From Arthrobacter sp. GMC3 (GTDB lineage: Bacteria; Actinomycetota; Actinomycetes; Actinomycetales; Micrococcaceae), in contig NZ_PJIO01000008.1 of the NCBI RefSeq assembly GCF_002929305.1, positions 1 through 64,000 on the forward strand: a stretch of 64,000 nucleotides of DNA. The letters run 5' to 3'. The position numbers and the translations under genes were made by a program. Positions 45,734 through 55,477 of this stretch are shown piece after piece. The first letter of the stretch is position 1. Each line of letters starts with the position of its first letter. The notes beneath the pieces were generated by a model, which had not been told where the DNA came from, ran no database searches, and worked only from the letters and a program-made list of their open reading frames with translations.

Positions 45734-46929
45734 TGCGGGCGGTGCGGGCCGCCGTCGTAGGTGGCGGAATCATCGGCGTGGCAGTTGCCAGAGAACTGTT
45801 GCACTCTGGCACCGCGTCGTCGGTCACCTTGTATGAAAAAGAAAACGAGCTGGCCGCCCACCAGACAGGTCGAAACAGCGGGGTGGTCCATGCCGGGCTG
45901 TATTACGAACCCGGCGGGCTCAAGGCCACACTGTGCCGGCGCGGGGTGGGTCTGCTTCGGGAACTGGCTCAGCGCCGCAACCTCCCCTATGAGGAATGTG
46001 GCAAGGTGGTGGTGGCTCGCGACGACGCCGAATTGGGACGCCTGCGGACCATCTTTGGGCGTGCCGTGGCAAATGGGGTGCCGGGGGTGAAGATGGTCGA
46101 CGCCGGTGAGTTGGCGGCCATTGAACCACATGCCCGCGGCATTGCCGCACTGCACTCCCCCACCACGGCCATCACCGACTACCGCGCCGTAACGAACGCC
46201 CTAGCCCAGGACTTCATGGAAGCTGGCGGCACGCTCCTGCTCGGACACTTGGTCTCTGCCGTGGACGATTCGGGCACGGCGGCCACAGTGACCGCCAATG
46301 GTGTGGCAGACTCCTTTGATCTGGTGATCAACTGTTCGGGGCTGCAGTCGGACCGGCTGGCCAAGGCCTCCGGAGATTCGGAAAATCCGCGGATCGTGCC
46401 ATTCTTTGGCGCGTACTTCCTGCTGCGCCCGGAACGGCGGGCGTTGGTCAACGGCCTCATTTATCCCGTGCCGGATCCCAAGTACCCGTTTCTGGGCGTG
46501 CACCTGACTAAGCGGATCGACGGGGAAATCATGGTGGGCCCCAATGCGTTCCTGGCCGGCGGCCGTGAAGCCTACAAGGGCTTGCAAGTGGTACCGCGGG
46601 ATCTTGCCGAGGTGGCCGGCTTTGGCGGCTTCTGGCGTTTCGCGGCAGGCAACATCCCCGCGGCCTTTAGGGAGGGCCGCACAGTGGTCAGCCGAAAGGC
46701 CTTCATTGAGGCGGCCCGGGCTTATGTCCCGGAACTTCAAGTTGCCGACGTCGTGCCTGGAAGCCGCGGGATCCGGGCCCAGGCTATGAACGGCGACGGC
46801 AGCCTGGTGGACGACTTTGTCATCACCGGAAGCCGGCGCATGCTGCACGTCCGCAACGCCCCCTCCCCCGGCGCCACATCCTCCATGGCCATCGCCGAAT
46901 ACATTGTTCGCGAGGCCGCCTTCAGGTAG
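45733..46929 (+). CDS. lhgO: L-2-hydroxyglutarate oxidase-like FAD enzyme
   Basis: A 398-aa protein of the DAO (FAD-dependent oxidoreductase) family. The dinucleotide-binding motif VVGGGIIGVAVARELL is at the N-terminus, followed by HQTGRNSGVVHAGLYYEPGG, the signature of L-2-hydroxyglutarate dehydrogenase/oxidase (LhgO). The later motif GVHLTKRIDGEIMVGPNA and the C-terminal SPGATSSMAIAEYI also match. It would oxidise L-2-hydroxyglutarate to 2-oxoglutarate. GTG 45733 overlaps the TAG of the rmlB remnant by one base and has no ribosome site of its own. It does not appear functionally linked to its neighbours. Confidence 0.93.
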   Translation: MRAVRAAVVGGGIIGVAVARELLHSGTASSVTLYEKENELAAHQTGRNSGVVHAGLYYEPGGLKATLCRRGVGLLRELAQRRNLPYEECGKVVVARDDAELGRLRTIFGRAVANGVPGVKMVDAGELAAIEPHARGIAALHSPTTAITDYRAVTNALAQDFMEAGGTLLLGHLVSAVDDSGTAATVTANGVADSFDLVINCSGLQSDRLAKASGDSENPRIVPFFGAYFLLRPERRALVNGLIYPVPDPKYPFLGVHLTKRIDGEIMVGPNAFLAGGREAYKGLQVVPRDLAEVAGFGGFWRFAAGNIPAAFREGRTVVSRKAFIEAARAYVPELQVADVVPGSRGIRAQAMNGDGSLVDDFVITGSRRMLHVRNAPSPGATSSMAIAEYIVREAAFR

Positions 46930-47189
46930 GAACACTACTTTCCACCTGCAATTGAGTATTCCCGACCTCAAATCCAAGTACTCGCTTGTAATTTCGGGTA
47001 GTTCACCACTCTAGTGGTGCAGCTCCACCACTCCGTAGACTCGGGATCATCCGAGCCACTCAGGGGACTCCTCGAACACGGTTGATCATTGGGGTTCGGT
47101 GTGAGCAATGCTGCCCACTTTCTATGGGGAAAATCGAACGGGGGGTTTGACATGCATGTCTACATCCATGGCAGTTTGGTGACGTCACC
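46930..47189. other. Leader region of the polysaccharide locus
   Basis: 260 bases without a gene, AT-richer than their surroundings by eye. CACCACT (47004-47010) and AGTGGTG (47013-47019) make a perfect 7-2-7 palindrome, followed by a further CCACCACTC half-site at 47025-47033. This is the likely promoter and control region for the plus-strand glycosyltransferase arm; no promoter boxes can be fixed confidently. Confidence 0.5.
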
Positions 47190-49982
47190 GTGAATAGCTG
47201 GCAAGATACATGGGACCCCGCCCTGGTATGGAACAGTGAAGATGTCATCTCTGACAGTCCGATCCACAGATTCCCCGTTCGCGCTATTCTCGGCGGAGCC
47301 AGTGTTGACCTCCGGGGATTCGATGAAGCTATCGCGGAGATCATTTCGGCCACTGGACGTCGACATAAGAACCCCTTGGCTGTGGTGTCCGCGAACCTTG
47401 ACCACGTTATGCATTTCGGGACGGGCAGCCGATGGCGCGGCACCATGGAAACAGAATCCAGCATCGACTGGCTAACCTTGCTGGACGGAGCACCCCTGCG
47501 TGCCAAGGCCACAGCTTTGACGGGGCAGGCGTGGCCCCGTCTGGCAGGCAGCGACCTCATCCACCCACTTCTCGACGAGGCAGAAGCCCAGGGATTGAGG
47601 GTCGGATTTCTCGGCGGCTCCGCACATACGCACCAGATGCTTAAGCTGCAGCTGCAGGAAAGCAGGCCGGCACTTCAGGTCTCCGGATGGTGGACCCCCA
47701 CCCGGGCCGAACTTACTACCCCGGACACGTCCGAACGGCTGGCCAGGGAGGTGGCGAAGTCCGCGACAGACATTTTGGTGGTGGGCTTGGGGAAACCCCG
47801 GCAAGAACTCTGGATAGCCCAATACGGTGCCTTGACCGGAGCCCCGGTCATGCTCGCTTTTGGAGCTGTGGTTGACTTTCTCGCTGGCCGGATTAAGCGG
47901 GCACCGCAGCCCGTCGCCAATGCTGGCATGGAATGGGCATGGCGTCTGGCCTTGGAGCCACGCCGACTGGCAAAAAGGTATCTTGTCCAGGGTCCGGAGG
48001 CGTATGTGCGCATGAACAGGCATAGCAGCCTATGTGAATCCTTGGCCTCGTCGGATCAGGTGGCGGTACAGCTAGCTTCTGGGATTTTGGTCCCCACCCA
48101 GTTAGATTACGCCCATGCAGCCCCGCTTGCACCTGAACCAAGCACAGACGCATTTGTCCCGCCAGCCCTCCTGGCGGAGGTGACAGTGGTACTCGTCACC
48201 TACAACAACGCCGAGGACATCGATCCCCTAGTTCAGTGTCTGCGTACAGAGGCCAGCGCCCAAAGTCTCAAGGTCGTCGTGGCCGACAACGGATCAACGG
48301 ACGGGACCCTGGAACGCGTCGCGGCCCATGCCGACGTCGTTTTGGTCCAGACCGGCGGGAATTTAGGTTATGCCGGCGGAATCAATGCGGCATTGCGCAA
48401 TGCCGGGGACTACCACGACGTGTTGGTTCTGAACCCGGACTTGCGCATCATCCCGGGCGCGATTTCAACACTTCGCCAGCGGCTTGCGAAGTCCGGGGCG
48501 GGCATTGTTGTGCCCAAACTCCTGGACGACGATGGCACCACATATCCCTCTCTACGGCGTGAACCAAGCACCATGAAGGCCGCAGGCGACGCCGTCATGG
48601 GCAAGCGGCTGTCAGGGCGGCCGGACTGGCTCTCAGAAATTGACTACAACGCTGAAAGCTACCATTTTCCGCACACGGTTGACTGGGCCACCGGAGCGGC
48701 CTTGTTGATCTCCGGGCAAGCTCTTGCCGACGTTGGTGAATGGGATGAAGCGTACTTCCTGTACTCGGAAGAAACCGATTTCTTCCGCAGAGTTCGCCAA
48801 ACCGGGCGTACCATTTGGTTTGAGCCTGCCGCGCGCATGGTTCATAGCCGCGGAGGGTCAGGCGAATCACCGAATTTGGTGGCGCTGATGGCCGTCAACC
48901 GTGTCCGCTATGCCGCAGCGCACCATTCCAAGGCGTATGCCGGTGCCTTTCGGATCATTGCGACCGCTGGGGAATTGGCCCGCATCCACAAGCCTGGAAA
49001 CCGCCGCGCTTTTTTGGCACTCGCGGGTCTACTGCCCTGGTCAAGACTCCCCCATGCTGTTTCTGGGCCGGGGCGCCAGCAACAGCCATCTTCCGGGCCG
49101 ACACTCTACTTTCCGCCCGGCGCCGTGATCATTCCGGCGCACAACGAGGCCGCGGTTATTGCCAGGACTCTGCAACCCCTCGCTGCGCTGGCAGCGTCGG
49201 GCACCATCGAAGTCATCGTGGCCTGCAACGGCTGCTCGGATGACACCGCCGCCATAGCTGCACAGTTCCCAGGGGTCACGGTGTTAGACCTCCCCGAACC
49301 GTCCAAAACGGCAGCCCTGAATGCCGCCGACGGCGTATGTTCACGCTGGCCAAGGCTCTATCTCGACGCAGATATTGAGGTGACGGCAGAGGCGCTAGCC
49401 GAAGTTTTTGATCATTTGCGTGGGCCAGGCGAACTGGCTGCCCGCCCAGCATTCCGCTACGACACCAGCGGTGCGGATCCCCTCGTGCAAGCCTACTATC
49501 GGGCCCGGATGCGCATTCCAGAAATGTCCAGGCACCTCTGGGGTGCGGGGGCCTACGCGGTCAGCGAAGAAGGACACCGCCGTTTTGGGCGATTCCCAGA
49601 CGTCACCGCCGACGACGCCTACATTGACTCATTGTTTACGGCAGAGGAAAAGACGATCTTGGACACACCGCCAGTCGTGGTGCGAACGCCGCAGACGAGA
49701 CGCGAACTTCATCGAACGCTTCGCCGTGTTTACAAAGGAAATGAGGAAATCGACGCACCCAAAAAGGACAATTCGAGCTTGGTTGGACTCTTGACGAGCG
49801 TCAATGGGCCGCGGCAATTTCTTGATGCAGGCATTTACGCATTCATGGCTGCATCGGGGAAAACTCGAAAAAGAACGTCGATGACAGTTGATGGTGGATG
49901 GGACCGCGATGAGAGCAGCCGACAGTCCGCCAGCATAGTCGCTCGCCACTCATTTCCAACTAGGCCGGGCGGCCCCGTCTAG
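47190..49982 (+). CDS. Three-domain glycosyltransferase: WecG/TagA + GT2 + GT2
   Basis: A 930-aa fusion. Residues about 30-278 are a WecG/TagA/CpsF (GT26) domain: AVVSANLDHVMHF, catalytic-type D99 in LLDGAP, RLAGSDLI and LVVGLGKPRQELWIA. Residues about 330-620 are a GT2 rhamnosyltransferase-like domain: VLVTYNNAEDID, VVVADNGSTDGT, NPDL (415-418) and the WATGAALLISG/DEAYFLYSEETDFFRR block. Residues about 643-880 are a second GT2: IIPAHNEAAVI, CNGCSDDTA, DADI (726-729). The three probably act in sequence on a lipid-linked sugar in the cytoplasm. GTG 47190 lies at the start of the homology. No frameshift is visible across the fusion joints. Confidence 0.92.
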   Translation: MNSWQDTWDPALVWNSEDVISDSPIHRFPVRAILGGASVDLRGFDEAIAEIISATGRRHKNPLAVVSANLDHVMHFGTGSRWRGTMETESSIDWLTLLDGAPLRAKATALTGQAWPRLAGSDLIHPLLDEAEAQGLRVGFLGGSAHTHQMLKLQLQESRPALQVSGWWTPTRAELTTPDTSERLAREVAKSATDILVVGLGKPRQELWIAQYGALTGAPVMLAFGAVVDFLAGRIKRAPQPVANAGMEWAWRLALEPRRLAKRYLVQGPEAYVRMNRHSSLCESLASSDQVAVQLASGILVPTQLDYAHAAPLAPEPSTDAFVPPALLAEVTVVLVTYNNAEDIDPLVQCLRTEASAQSLKVVVADNGSTDGTLERVAAHADVVLVQTGGNLGYAGGINAALRNAGDYHDVLVLNPDLRIIPGAISTLRQRLAKSGAGIVVPKLLDDDGTTYPSLRREPSTMKAAGDAVMGKRLSGRPDWLSEIDYNAESYHFPHTVDWATGAALLISGQALADVGEWDEAYFLYSEETDFFRRVRQTGRTIWFEPAARMVHSRGGSGESPNLVALMAVNRVRYAAAHHSKAYAGAFRIIATAGELARIHKPGNRRAFLALAGLLPWSRLPHAVSGPGRQQQPSSGPTLYFPPGAVIIPAHNEAAVIARTLQPLAALAASGTIEVIVACNGCSDDTAAIAAQFPGVTVLDLPEPSKTAALNAADGVCSRWPRLYLDADIEVTAEALAEVFDHLRGPGELAARPAFRYDTSGADPLVQAYYRARMRIPEMSRHLWGAGAYAVSEEGHRRFGRFPDVTADDAYIDSLFTAEEKTILDTPPVVVRTPQTRRELHRTLRRVYKGNEEIDAPKKDNSSLVGLLTSVNGPRQFLDAGIYAFMAASGKTRKRTSMTVDGGWDRDESSRQSASIVARHSFPTRPGGPV

Positions 49983-51330
49983 GCGCAATATTTGGGGGCC
50001 TAGTGTTCGGAATCGCGGGTCAGGTTTTTGTATCGATGGTTTTATGCCGGATGTCCGAAGGGTGCCGGGGCAGCATTGCATCCGGCCTACCAAGCCAGGC
50101 ATGGTTCACTGGCAATTCACGGACGCCGAGAAAAGACGACCCTGGATGCCGCCGACGGCACCCAACGAACCGAGCCACCGCACACTGAGCCATTCCTTGG
50201 AGTCAGCGCCTCGGGGCCACCGTCACGCCACCGGTCCAAGTACCAAAATGACCGAACACAAGTACTGTCGTCAAAAATGAAGTAGTCGACTACTCTATCG
50301 ACACACTGTCGGTGATCATAGAGTGTGACGTGACAGGTCTCAGCCTTTTGCTCGCTCAATTAGTCTGCTCTACGTATGGTCGGCTGGGACCCCGTCCAGA
50401 TGCATTATCCGGCTTCACGGAGTGCGTCCGCTGGTTTGATCAGACGATGGGGAAACTAATGATTGAGCGAATGGTGTCAAACGATAGGAAAGCGGATTTC
50501 CATGACAATACAAGGGTCTCGGCCGCCCAGCACCCAGATACAGGCCGCGCGCCCCAGGTTCGTCGAAAAAGGCCTGCCAAATTTGCTCGTACGGTGTTCG
50601 AACTCCTGCAGTTTCCCGGTAGGTCCCTCCCGTATGCAATCTACGCCGTTTCCGCGCAGGAGAATTGCCTTTTGCCGAATTCCACGATGCAAGGAAACGC
50701 TGAGCCTGACGTTCGAGCCCATTTAAGCGATCTGGGATCTAGCCACCTCACCAATCACTTGGCGGAGAAATGCACTAATAACCTTCTGAAACCGTGCAGG
50801 AATACACGCGAAATCATTGGGAGCATTCAAGGAACGCCGTTTGGACTTGGTGGAGAGGAGGACATATTGGAACGCCCGGCCGACAACTTAACGGGCTCAC
50901 TTGAGAAAGCGCTTGAAGCCGCCTCACCGCGACTCCGCGAAGCGAAAGATTGGGTTTTCCACCCAGATACTTTCAGGGGGCAAATGGTTCCGTCAGCGAA
51001 GGTGGTGTTACATATTCAGCGACCACGCGCAGATTTCCCTTTTGTCGAAGCGGAACTTCCAGAACTCAAATGGTCGATGTACCAGGGGCAGGTTGGCATG
51101 CACCACACCAACACTCGCAGCGGGACGCGTGGGCTACGGCCCGGCAGCAGCGCCAGCACATCGGAACGAACTCCTGATGTCCAGGCCTCTTTGGAGCGTT
51201 GGCCATTTGACGGCCTCGACACAGCCCCTTTTTTTTCGCCTGCACTCGTCGCGCGTAGCCGACGTCAAGCGGCAACGTTTTGCGCGGGGGGACGCGACGT
51301 TTCGAGCCGGACAACGACAGGCGAACACAA
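49983..51330. other. 1.35 kb without a recognisable gene, probably decayed
   Basis: AT-richer than the preceding gene by eye. Overlapping short frames occur on both strands. The longest, 50312-51334 on the plus strand (340 codons), starts without a ribosome site, uses many rare codons, matches no family and runs into the next gene's start. Its later part (ERPADNLTGSLEKALEAASP) looks more protein-like than the rest. The region may hold remains of deleted polysaccharide genes. No inverted repeats or transposase remnants were recognised. Confidence 0.55.
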
Positions 51331-52266
51331 ATGAGCAAGCCACAAATCGACCACGTTTTCATCACGAGATTTAATGTTCCAACACCTGGGCGAGAAGGCC
51401 TGATCAGAGCGCAGGAAGGTTGGCTGAAGGACCGTATCGCACTTTTTGAACGGTTTTGTGCCCCATCCATGGGCGCCCAGAGGGTGCAATCTTTTCATTG
51501 GTTGATTTATTTCGATCCAGACAGCCCACAATGGTTCATGGACTGGGTTCAGTTGGCAAGGCAAGCGTATAAATTTACTGCCGTTTTCCGCACATCTGTC
51601 CACCGCGACGATCTAGTCGCTGACCTCCGTCGGATCACAGACAGTCGCGGTGAGGTGCTGTTGACGACCAACCTTGACAATGACGACGGACTTTCCGTCG
51701 ACTTCGCGGAGCGACTTCAGGCTTCGATAGGATCTGCCACGCGAACGGCTGTCTATCTGACTCGAGGTGTCATCCTCCGAGATTCGCGCACTTACCTGCG
51801 GTCCGATGGTCGAAACGCATTCTGTTCGGTCGCTGAGGGGTGGGAATCGCCGGTTACGGCATGGGCTGACTGGCACAATCGGCTGGAACTATCTATGCCA
51901 GTCAAGGAACTCGCCGGTGATCCGGCGTGGCTCCAACTAGTTCATGACCGCAACGTCAGCAACAGGGTGCACGGGCTTCTGTGCAGCCCGTCCAATTATG
52001 CCGACTTGTTTCCCACAGCCCTGGCATCGTTGCCAGACCCCGCACTTCCTGTTGTCGCAATTGAGAACGGTCTACTAGTTCCCGCAAGGGCAGCCAAGTC
52101 GGCCGTTCGCCACGCTACCAAGTCGCTCATGATGCAAGTCCTAGGCAAAAGTGGTTTTGATGCAGCGAAGAACCAAATTTCAGCTGTCTCTGCCAAGACT
52201 CGCAAGTTTATTTCTCGTTCCAAGAATCTACCTTGGTCTCAGGAAAATATGGAATCGGAGGAATGA
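51331..52266 (+). CDS. Putative rhamnosyltransferase (PF11316-like)
   Basis: A 311-aa cytoplasmic protein. The family opening DHVFITRFNVPTPGREG, the SFHWLIYFDPDSPQWFMDWV block and the acidic LLTTNLDNDDG motif (110-120, probable nucleotide-sugar/metal site) match the putative rhamnosyl transferase family. The start is ATG 51331; the frame continues up to 51280 without a better start. Its gene is followed after three bases by the first Wzz-like gene, so it begins an operon of rhamnosyltransferase, Wzz-like, Wzz-like and Wzy-like genes. Lower GC suggests that this stretch was acquired from another source. Confidence 0.83.
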   Translation: MSKPQIDHVFITRFNVPTPGREGLIRAQEGWLKDRIALFERFCAPSMGAQRVQSFHWLIYFDPDSPQWFMDWVQLARQAYKFTAVFRTSVHRDDLVADLRRITDSRGEVLLTTNLDNDDGLSVDFAERLQASIGSATRTAVYLTRGVILRDSRTYLRSDGRNAFCSVAEGWESPVTAWADWHNRLELSMPVKELAGDPAWLQLVHDRNVSNRVHGLLCSPSNYADLFPTALASLPDPALPVVAIENGLLVPARAAKSAVRHATKSLMMQVLGKSGFDAAKNQISAVSAKTRKFISRSKNLPWSQENMESEE

Positions 52267-52269
52267 GTC

Positions 52270-53088
52270 GTGCACATTGGTGAAACGCTTAAGAGTATTG
52301 GAAGACGTTGGTACGTTGTCCTTTTGGGAATACTATTGACGGTAGGACTGGCCTATATGGTCAACACAAGAGTTCCCACAACCTACGAATCTAAAGGCAG
52401 CATTCTCATTATGCCACCAAAATTCACTGTGGGTGCCGAGGGGAATCCCTATCTGTTTCTCAGCGGAATGAACCAGGCCGTAGACGTTCTTGTTCGCCGG
52501 GCGAGCGCCCCGGAAGTAACGGCACCTCTGTTGAATCGGTTCCCTGGGGCTAGTTATACCGTTGCAGCCGATGGCACCACTAGTTCCCCCATCCTTATGG
52601 TGACAGCCAACGCGTCGACGGAAGCGCAATCATTACTGATACTCGACGCCGCATTAAAGTCAGTGGACGCAACATTGTCCATCATGCAGGACGAGGCCTC
52701 GGTCAAGGACATCAATCGTGTTCACGGGCAAGAACTCGTTGTAGATAAAGTTGCCACGCCCAAGACCAAAACAAAGATCCAACTCTTGCTTGCGGCGGTC
52801 GGTGCCGGATCGATTGGTACCCTTTGGCTGGCAGGCTTAGTGGATGGATGGATCATCGGTCGCCAACAACGAATGCGCCGTGCGAGCAAAAACGAGCTTG
52901 CCATTGAACACGACACCGAGACAAACGGCGTTGTCGACAAGCCGCCCACGCCCACCCGCCGACGTAAAAAGAAGGAAGTCACGCTCGTCAGCGAGGTCGC
53001 GGTTCTCCACGATGTTGTCGCCAGTTCCGAACCAAAGGTGGAAACTGCAACAAGTAACAAGGCCAAATCTCCAATGAACGTGCTATGA
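52270..53088 (+). CDS. Wzz-like polysaccharide chain-length protein 1
   Basis: A 272-aa membrane protein. It begins HIGETLKSIGRRWYVVLLGILLTVGLAYMV, a basic N-terminus then a first transmembrane helix. An extracytoplasmic part of about 135 residues follows, then a second helix near 171-195 (LLLAAVGAGSIGTLWLAGL). This is the two-helix topology of Wzz/YveK proteins that set polymer length. The cytoplasmic tail of about 80 residues has a basic cluster (TPTRRRKKKE) but no Walker motif, so there is no attached tyrosine kinase. GTG 52270 follows AGGAATGA. It overlaps the next Wzz-like gene by ATGA. Confidence 0.84.
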   Translation: MHIGETLKSIGRRWYVVLLGILLTVGLAYMVNTRVPTTYESKGSILIMPPKFTVGAEGNPYLFLSGMNQAVDVLVRRASAPEVTAPLLNRFPGASYTVAADGTTSSPILMVTANASTEAQSLLILDAALKSVDATLSIMQDEASVKDINRVHGQELVVDKVATPKTKTKIQLLLAAVGAGSIGTLWLAGLVDGWIIGRQQRMRRASKNELAIEHDTETNGVVDKPPTPTRRRKKKEVTLVSEVAVLHDVVASSEPKVETATSNKAKSPMNVL

Positions 53089-53786
53089 CCGTAGACAAGC
53101 TTATCCAGCTCTGCGCCAAACGATGGTATGTGTTTATCGTGGTTTTGACCTGTGCCACTGCGGCAATCTTTGGGCTAAATACGAACGTGCGGTTATATAC
53201 GGCGCAGGTCGAATTCATTATGGTTTCACCTGGAACATCTGTGAATTTCGGGATGGCTGACGAGACAAGAGTATCGTTGGTGAATTTCGCTGACATCGTT
53301 GTCAGGGAGTTCAATGACAAAACTCCCACCTATTCTCTTTCAGCTCCGAAAGCATCACTTTTCGGCAATGGGATACGCGACGGCATATCGGTCCGGCTTG
53401 CGGACAGCGGCACACAATGGAGCCCCTCCTTCGGCACCCCAGTCATTACTGTCCAGATCATCAGCTCAAGTCCCGATCAAGTTTTGGCAAAATTAGATGA
53501 AATATCGACAAGAATCCAAGATCTCACGAGTAAAATACAATCAGACATAGGTGCTAGTCCAGCAACATTCATAAAAGCTGACTTCGATCGGACCAGTATA
53601 GACATTCATTCGTTCGGACCCACGCGTGCTGGCAAGCTTAAAGCCGAGGTCACCATAATCGCCGTTGCATTTTGCCTGTCAACCATCATCGCTGAATTCA
53701 TTGATCGACGCTGGCCAAAAAGATCTCGCAAGCCGATGAGGCAGGTCATTAATGAATCCAAAAAAACTCGAATGGTGGCCAGCTAA
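53085..53786 (+). CDS. Wzz-like polysaccharide chain-length protein 2
   Basis: A 233-aa membrane protein with the same layout: VDKLIQLCAKRWYVFIVVLTC leads into the first helix, an extracytoplasmic domain of about 150 residues follows, and the second helix is near 185-206 (VTIIAVAFCLSTIIAEFI), before a basic tail. Similarity to the first Wzz-like protein is limited to the N-terminal basic-helix pattern (KRWYV versus RRWYV), so they are distant paralogues that might form a mixed complex. No cytoplasmic kinase domain is attached. ATGA overlap with gene 1 and TAATG overlap with the polymerase gene indicate tight coupling. Confidence 0.82.
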   Translation: MTVDKLIQLCAKRWYVFIVVLTCATAAIFGLNTNVRLYTAQVEFIMVSPGTSVNFGMADETRVSLVNFADIVVREFNDKTPTYSLSAPKASLFGNGIRDGISVRLADSGTQWSPSFGTPVITVQIISSSPDQVLAKLDEISTRIQDLTSKIQSDIGASPATFIKADFDRTSIDIHSFGPTRAGKLKAEVTIIAVAFCLSTIIAEFIDRRWPKRSRKPMRQVINESKKTRMVAS

Positions 53787-55387
53787 TGACACCCTCAGCC
53801 GGCGGGGAAAAAAGCGACGCAACCGACCGCACGAAGCCGGGGTTTGACGCAGTTACATTCCTGACGATTTATTTATTCCTCTTCACTGCGATCCCCTCAA
53901 ATTTGACAATTCCAGCCCTTGGCTCGATTGGGCGTCTCTCCGTTCTTTGGGGATTGTTTGGAATCATCTGGTGGGCCTTTTACCGGGCCCAGCTGACGAT
54001 TCCGATAACGCGACGTGCCAATCCCGTAAAAATTGTCTTGCTCATCTTCCTGTCAATGTTGGCCCTTAGTTATGCCATAGCAAACCTGCGAGGAATTCCA
54101 ACAGATTCGGCAACCACGGCAGACAGTAGCCTTCTCCGCCTCGCCAGCTGGGCGGGGGTTGCCTTGGTGGCTATGGATGGAATCCGTGGTCGGGACCGAT
54201 TGCATACACTTTTACGCAGAATGGCCGTTGCAGGAGCCCTCATGGCGCTGCTTGGCATCGCACAATTTATCACCAAACAATCTCTTGTTGACGCAATCTC
54301 GCTGCCGGGTTTTGCTGTTAGCGACGACACCGGCAATGTCCAGGTACGTGGTGACTTCACCAGGGCTGCGGGAACGGCGCGACATCCGCTTGAATACGCT
54401 TCCATGCTGTGCGCGACCCTGCCGCTTGCACTCGGACTTATTGCCACCGACAAGCATAAGTCGATTTGGCGCCGTACATGGCCAGCTCTGGTCATTACCA
54501 TAGCAGTGGTTCTGTCAGTATCCCGTTCCGCCCTAATCGGCGTATTTGTTAGCTTGCTGCTCTTCGCTCCAGGCGTCCCTAAGCGCTATCGCTTGCGAGC
54601 CGTCGCAGGAGGAATAGTACTGGTCGTAATAATGGCCTTTGCCGTCCCCGGCCTCATGGGTACTGTCCGCGGGATGTTCTTGTCGATAGACGACGACCCA
54701 AGTGCCCTGTCACGGACAAACAGCCGCAGCGCGGCGATCCTAATTGCCCTTCGGAATCCGTTCTTTGGCCAGGGATTCGGGACATTCCAGCCGTGGGAGC
54801 TCGTAATGGACAATCAGTATTTGACTCTCTTCATCGATGGCGGGTTTCTTGGCGTCCTAGCATTATTGACCCTAGTTGTCACCGCAATGGTTTGCGCATG
54901 GTCCATTGCGCGAAAGTCCACTGATGCAGCTTGGAGAATACAAGGCTTCGCCCTGGCCGCGGGAGTCGGCGGCGTCAGCGTCATGTTTGCGTTTTTCGAC
55001 GGTTTCGCTTTTCCCATCACGTCCGGGATTCTCTTCTTGCTACTGGGTATCATCGGGGCCATGGCACGCCTCCGTCAGGGCAGCCCCGAGACGGAAAAGC
55101 CAGGTGAAGCTACGTCATGGACATTTGTAGAGACGCCTCCGAGCCAAAAGGGTGGCGTTGGCACGGGCCAACACGAGGTTCAGGACCCAGTGCAGAACTC
55201 GCGCCCATCACAACGTCCAGACAATCACATGCGGGTTGATGGATCCGACCGGAAGTTGACGAATGGTGACATGGGTCCGCCCTTGGTATTGCCAATTACG
55301 ATTCCAACACAGGGCAATTACAAAGGCGATTTCGTTGGTTGGGGGCTTAAGAAGTCCCGCAGGAAACCGAGAAAAGGAGCAACGTGA
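53786..55387 (+). CDS. O-antigen ligase/Wzy-type polysaccharide polymerase
   Basis: A 533-aa membrane protein with ten or more hydrophobic helices, such as FDAVTFLTIYLFLFTAIP, ALVITIAVVLSVSRSALIG and GGFLGVLALLTLVVTAMVCAW. The O-antigen ligase/Wzy pattern is visible: a large loop after helix 7 with SRTNSRSAAILIALRNPFFGQGFG, where conserved Arg residues would contact sugar-lipid substrate. The last 100 residues are hydrophilic and cytoplasmic (EKPGEATSWTFVETPP...), longer than usual. It would polymerise flipped repeat units outside the membrane with the Wzz-like proteins and the Wzx at 59361. The start overlaps the second Wzz-like gene. Confidence 0.86.
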   Translation: MTPSAGGEKSDATDRTKPGFDAVTFLTIYLFLFTAIPSNLTIPALGSIGRLSVLWGLFGIIWWAFYRAQLTIPITRRANPVKIVLLIFLSMLALSYAIANLRGIPTDSATTADSSLLRLASWAGVALVAMDGIRGRDRLHTLLRRMAVAGALMALLGIAQFITKQSLVDAISLPGFAVSDDTGNVQVRGDFTRAAGTARHPLEYASMLCATLPLALGLIATDKHKSIWRRTWPALVITIAVVLSVSRSALIGVFVSLLLFAPGVPKRYRLRAVAGGIVLVVIMAFAVPGLMGTVRGMFLSIDDDPSALSRTNSRSAAILIALRNPFFGQGFGTFQPWELVMDNQYLTLFIDGGFLGVLALLTLVVTAMVCAWSIARKSTDAAWRIQGFALAAGVGGVSVMFAFFDGFAFPITSGILFLLLGIIGAMARLRQGSPETEKPGEATSWTFVETPPSQKGGVGTGQHEVQDPVQNSRPSQRPDNHMRVDGSDRKLTNGDMGPPLVLPITIPTQGNYKGDFVGWGLKKSRRKPRKGAT

Positions 55388-55477
55388 TTCTGCGTCCTCT
55401 ATACCGCCAGTCCCTTCTTCAAGGAGGAACGTGCATTCCTCATACCCCCCCCTCTCGTGCACTCAAGGAGAATCTGA

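Noticed and set aside
50312..51334. 340-codon plus-strand frame as a gene
   Set aside because: No ribosome site, no family, poor codon usage by eye, and it runs past the start of the next gene. It is described as part of an uncertain region.
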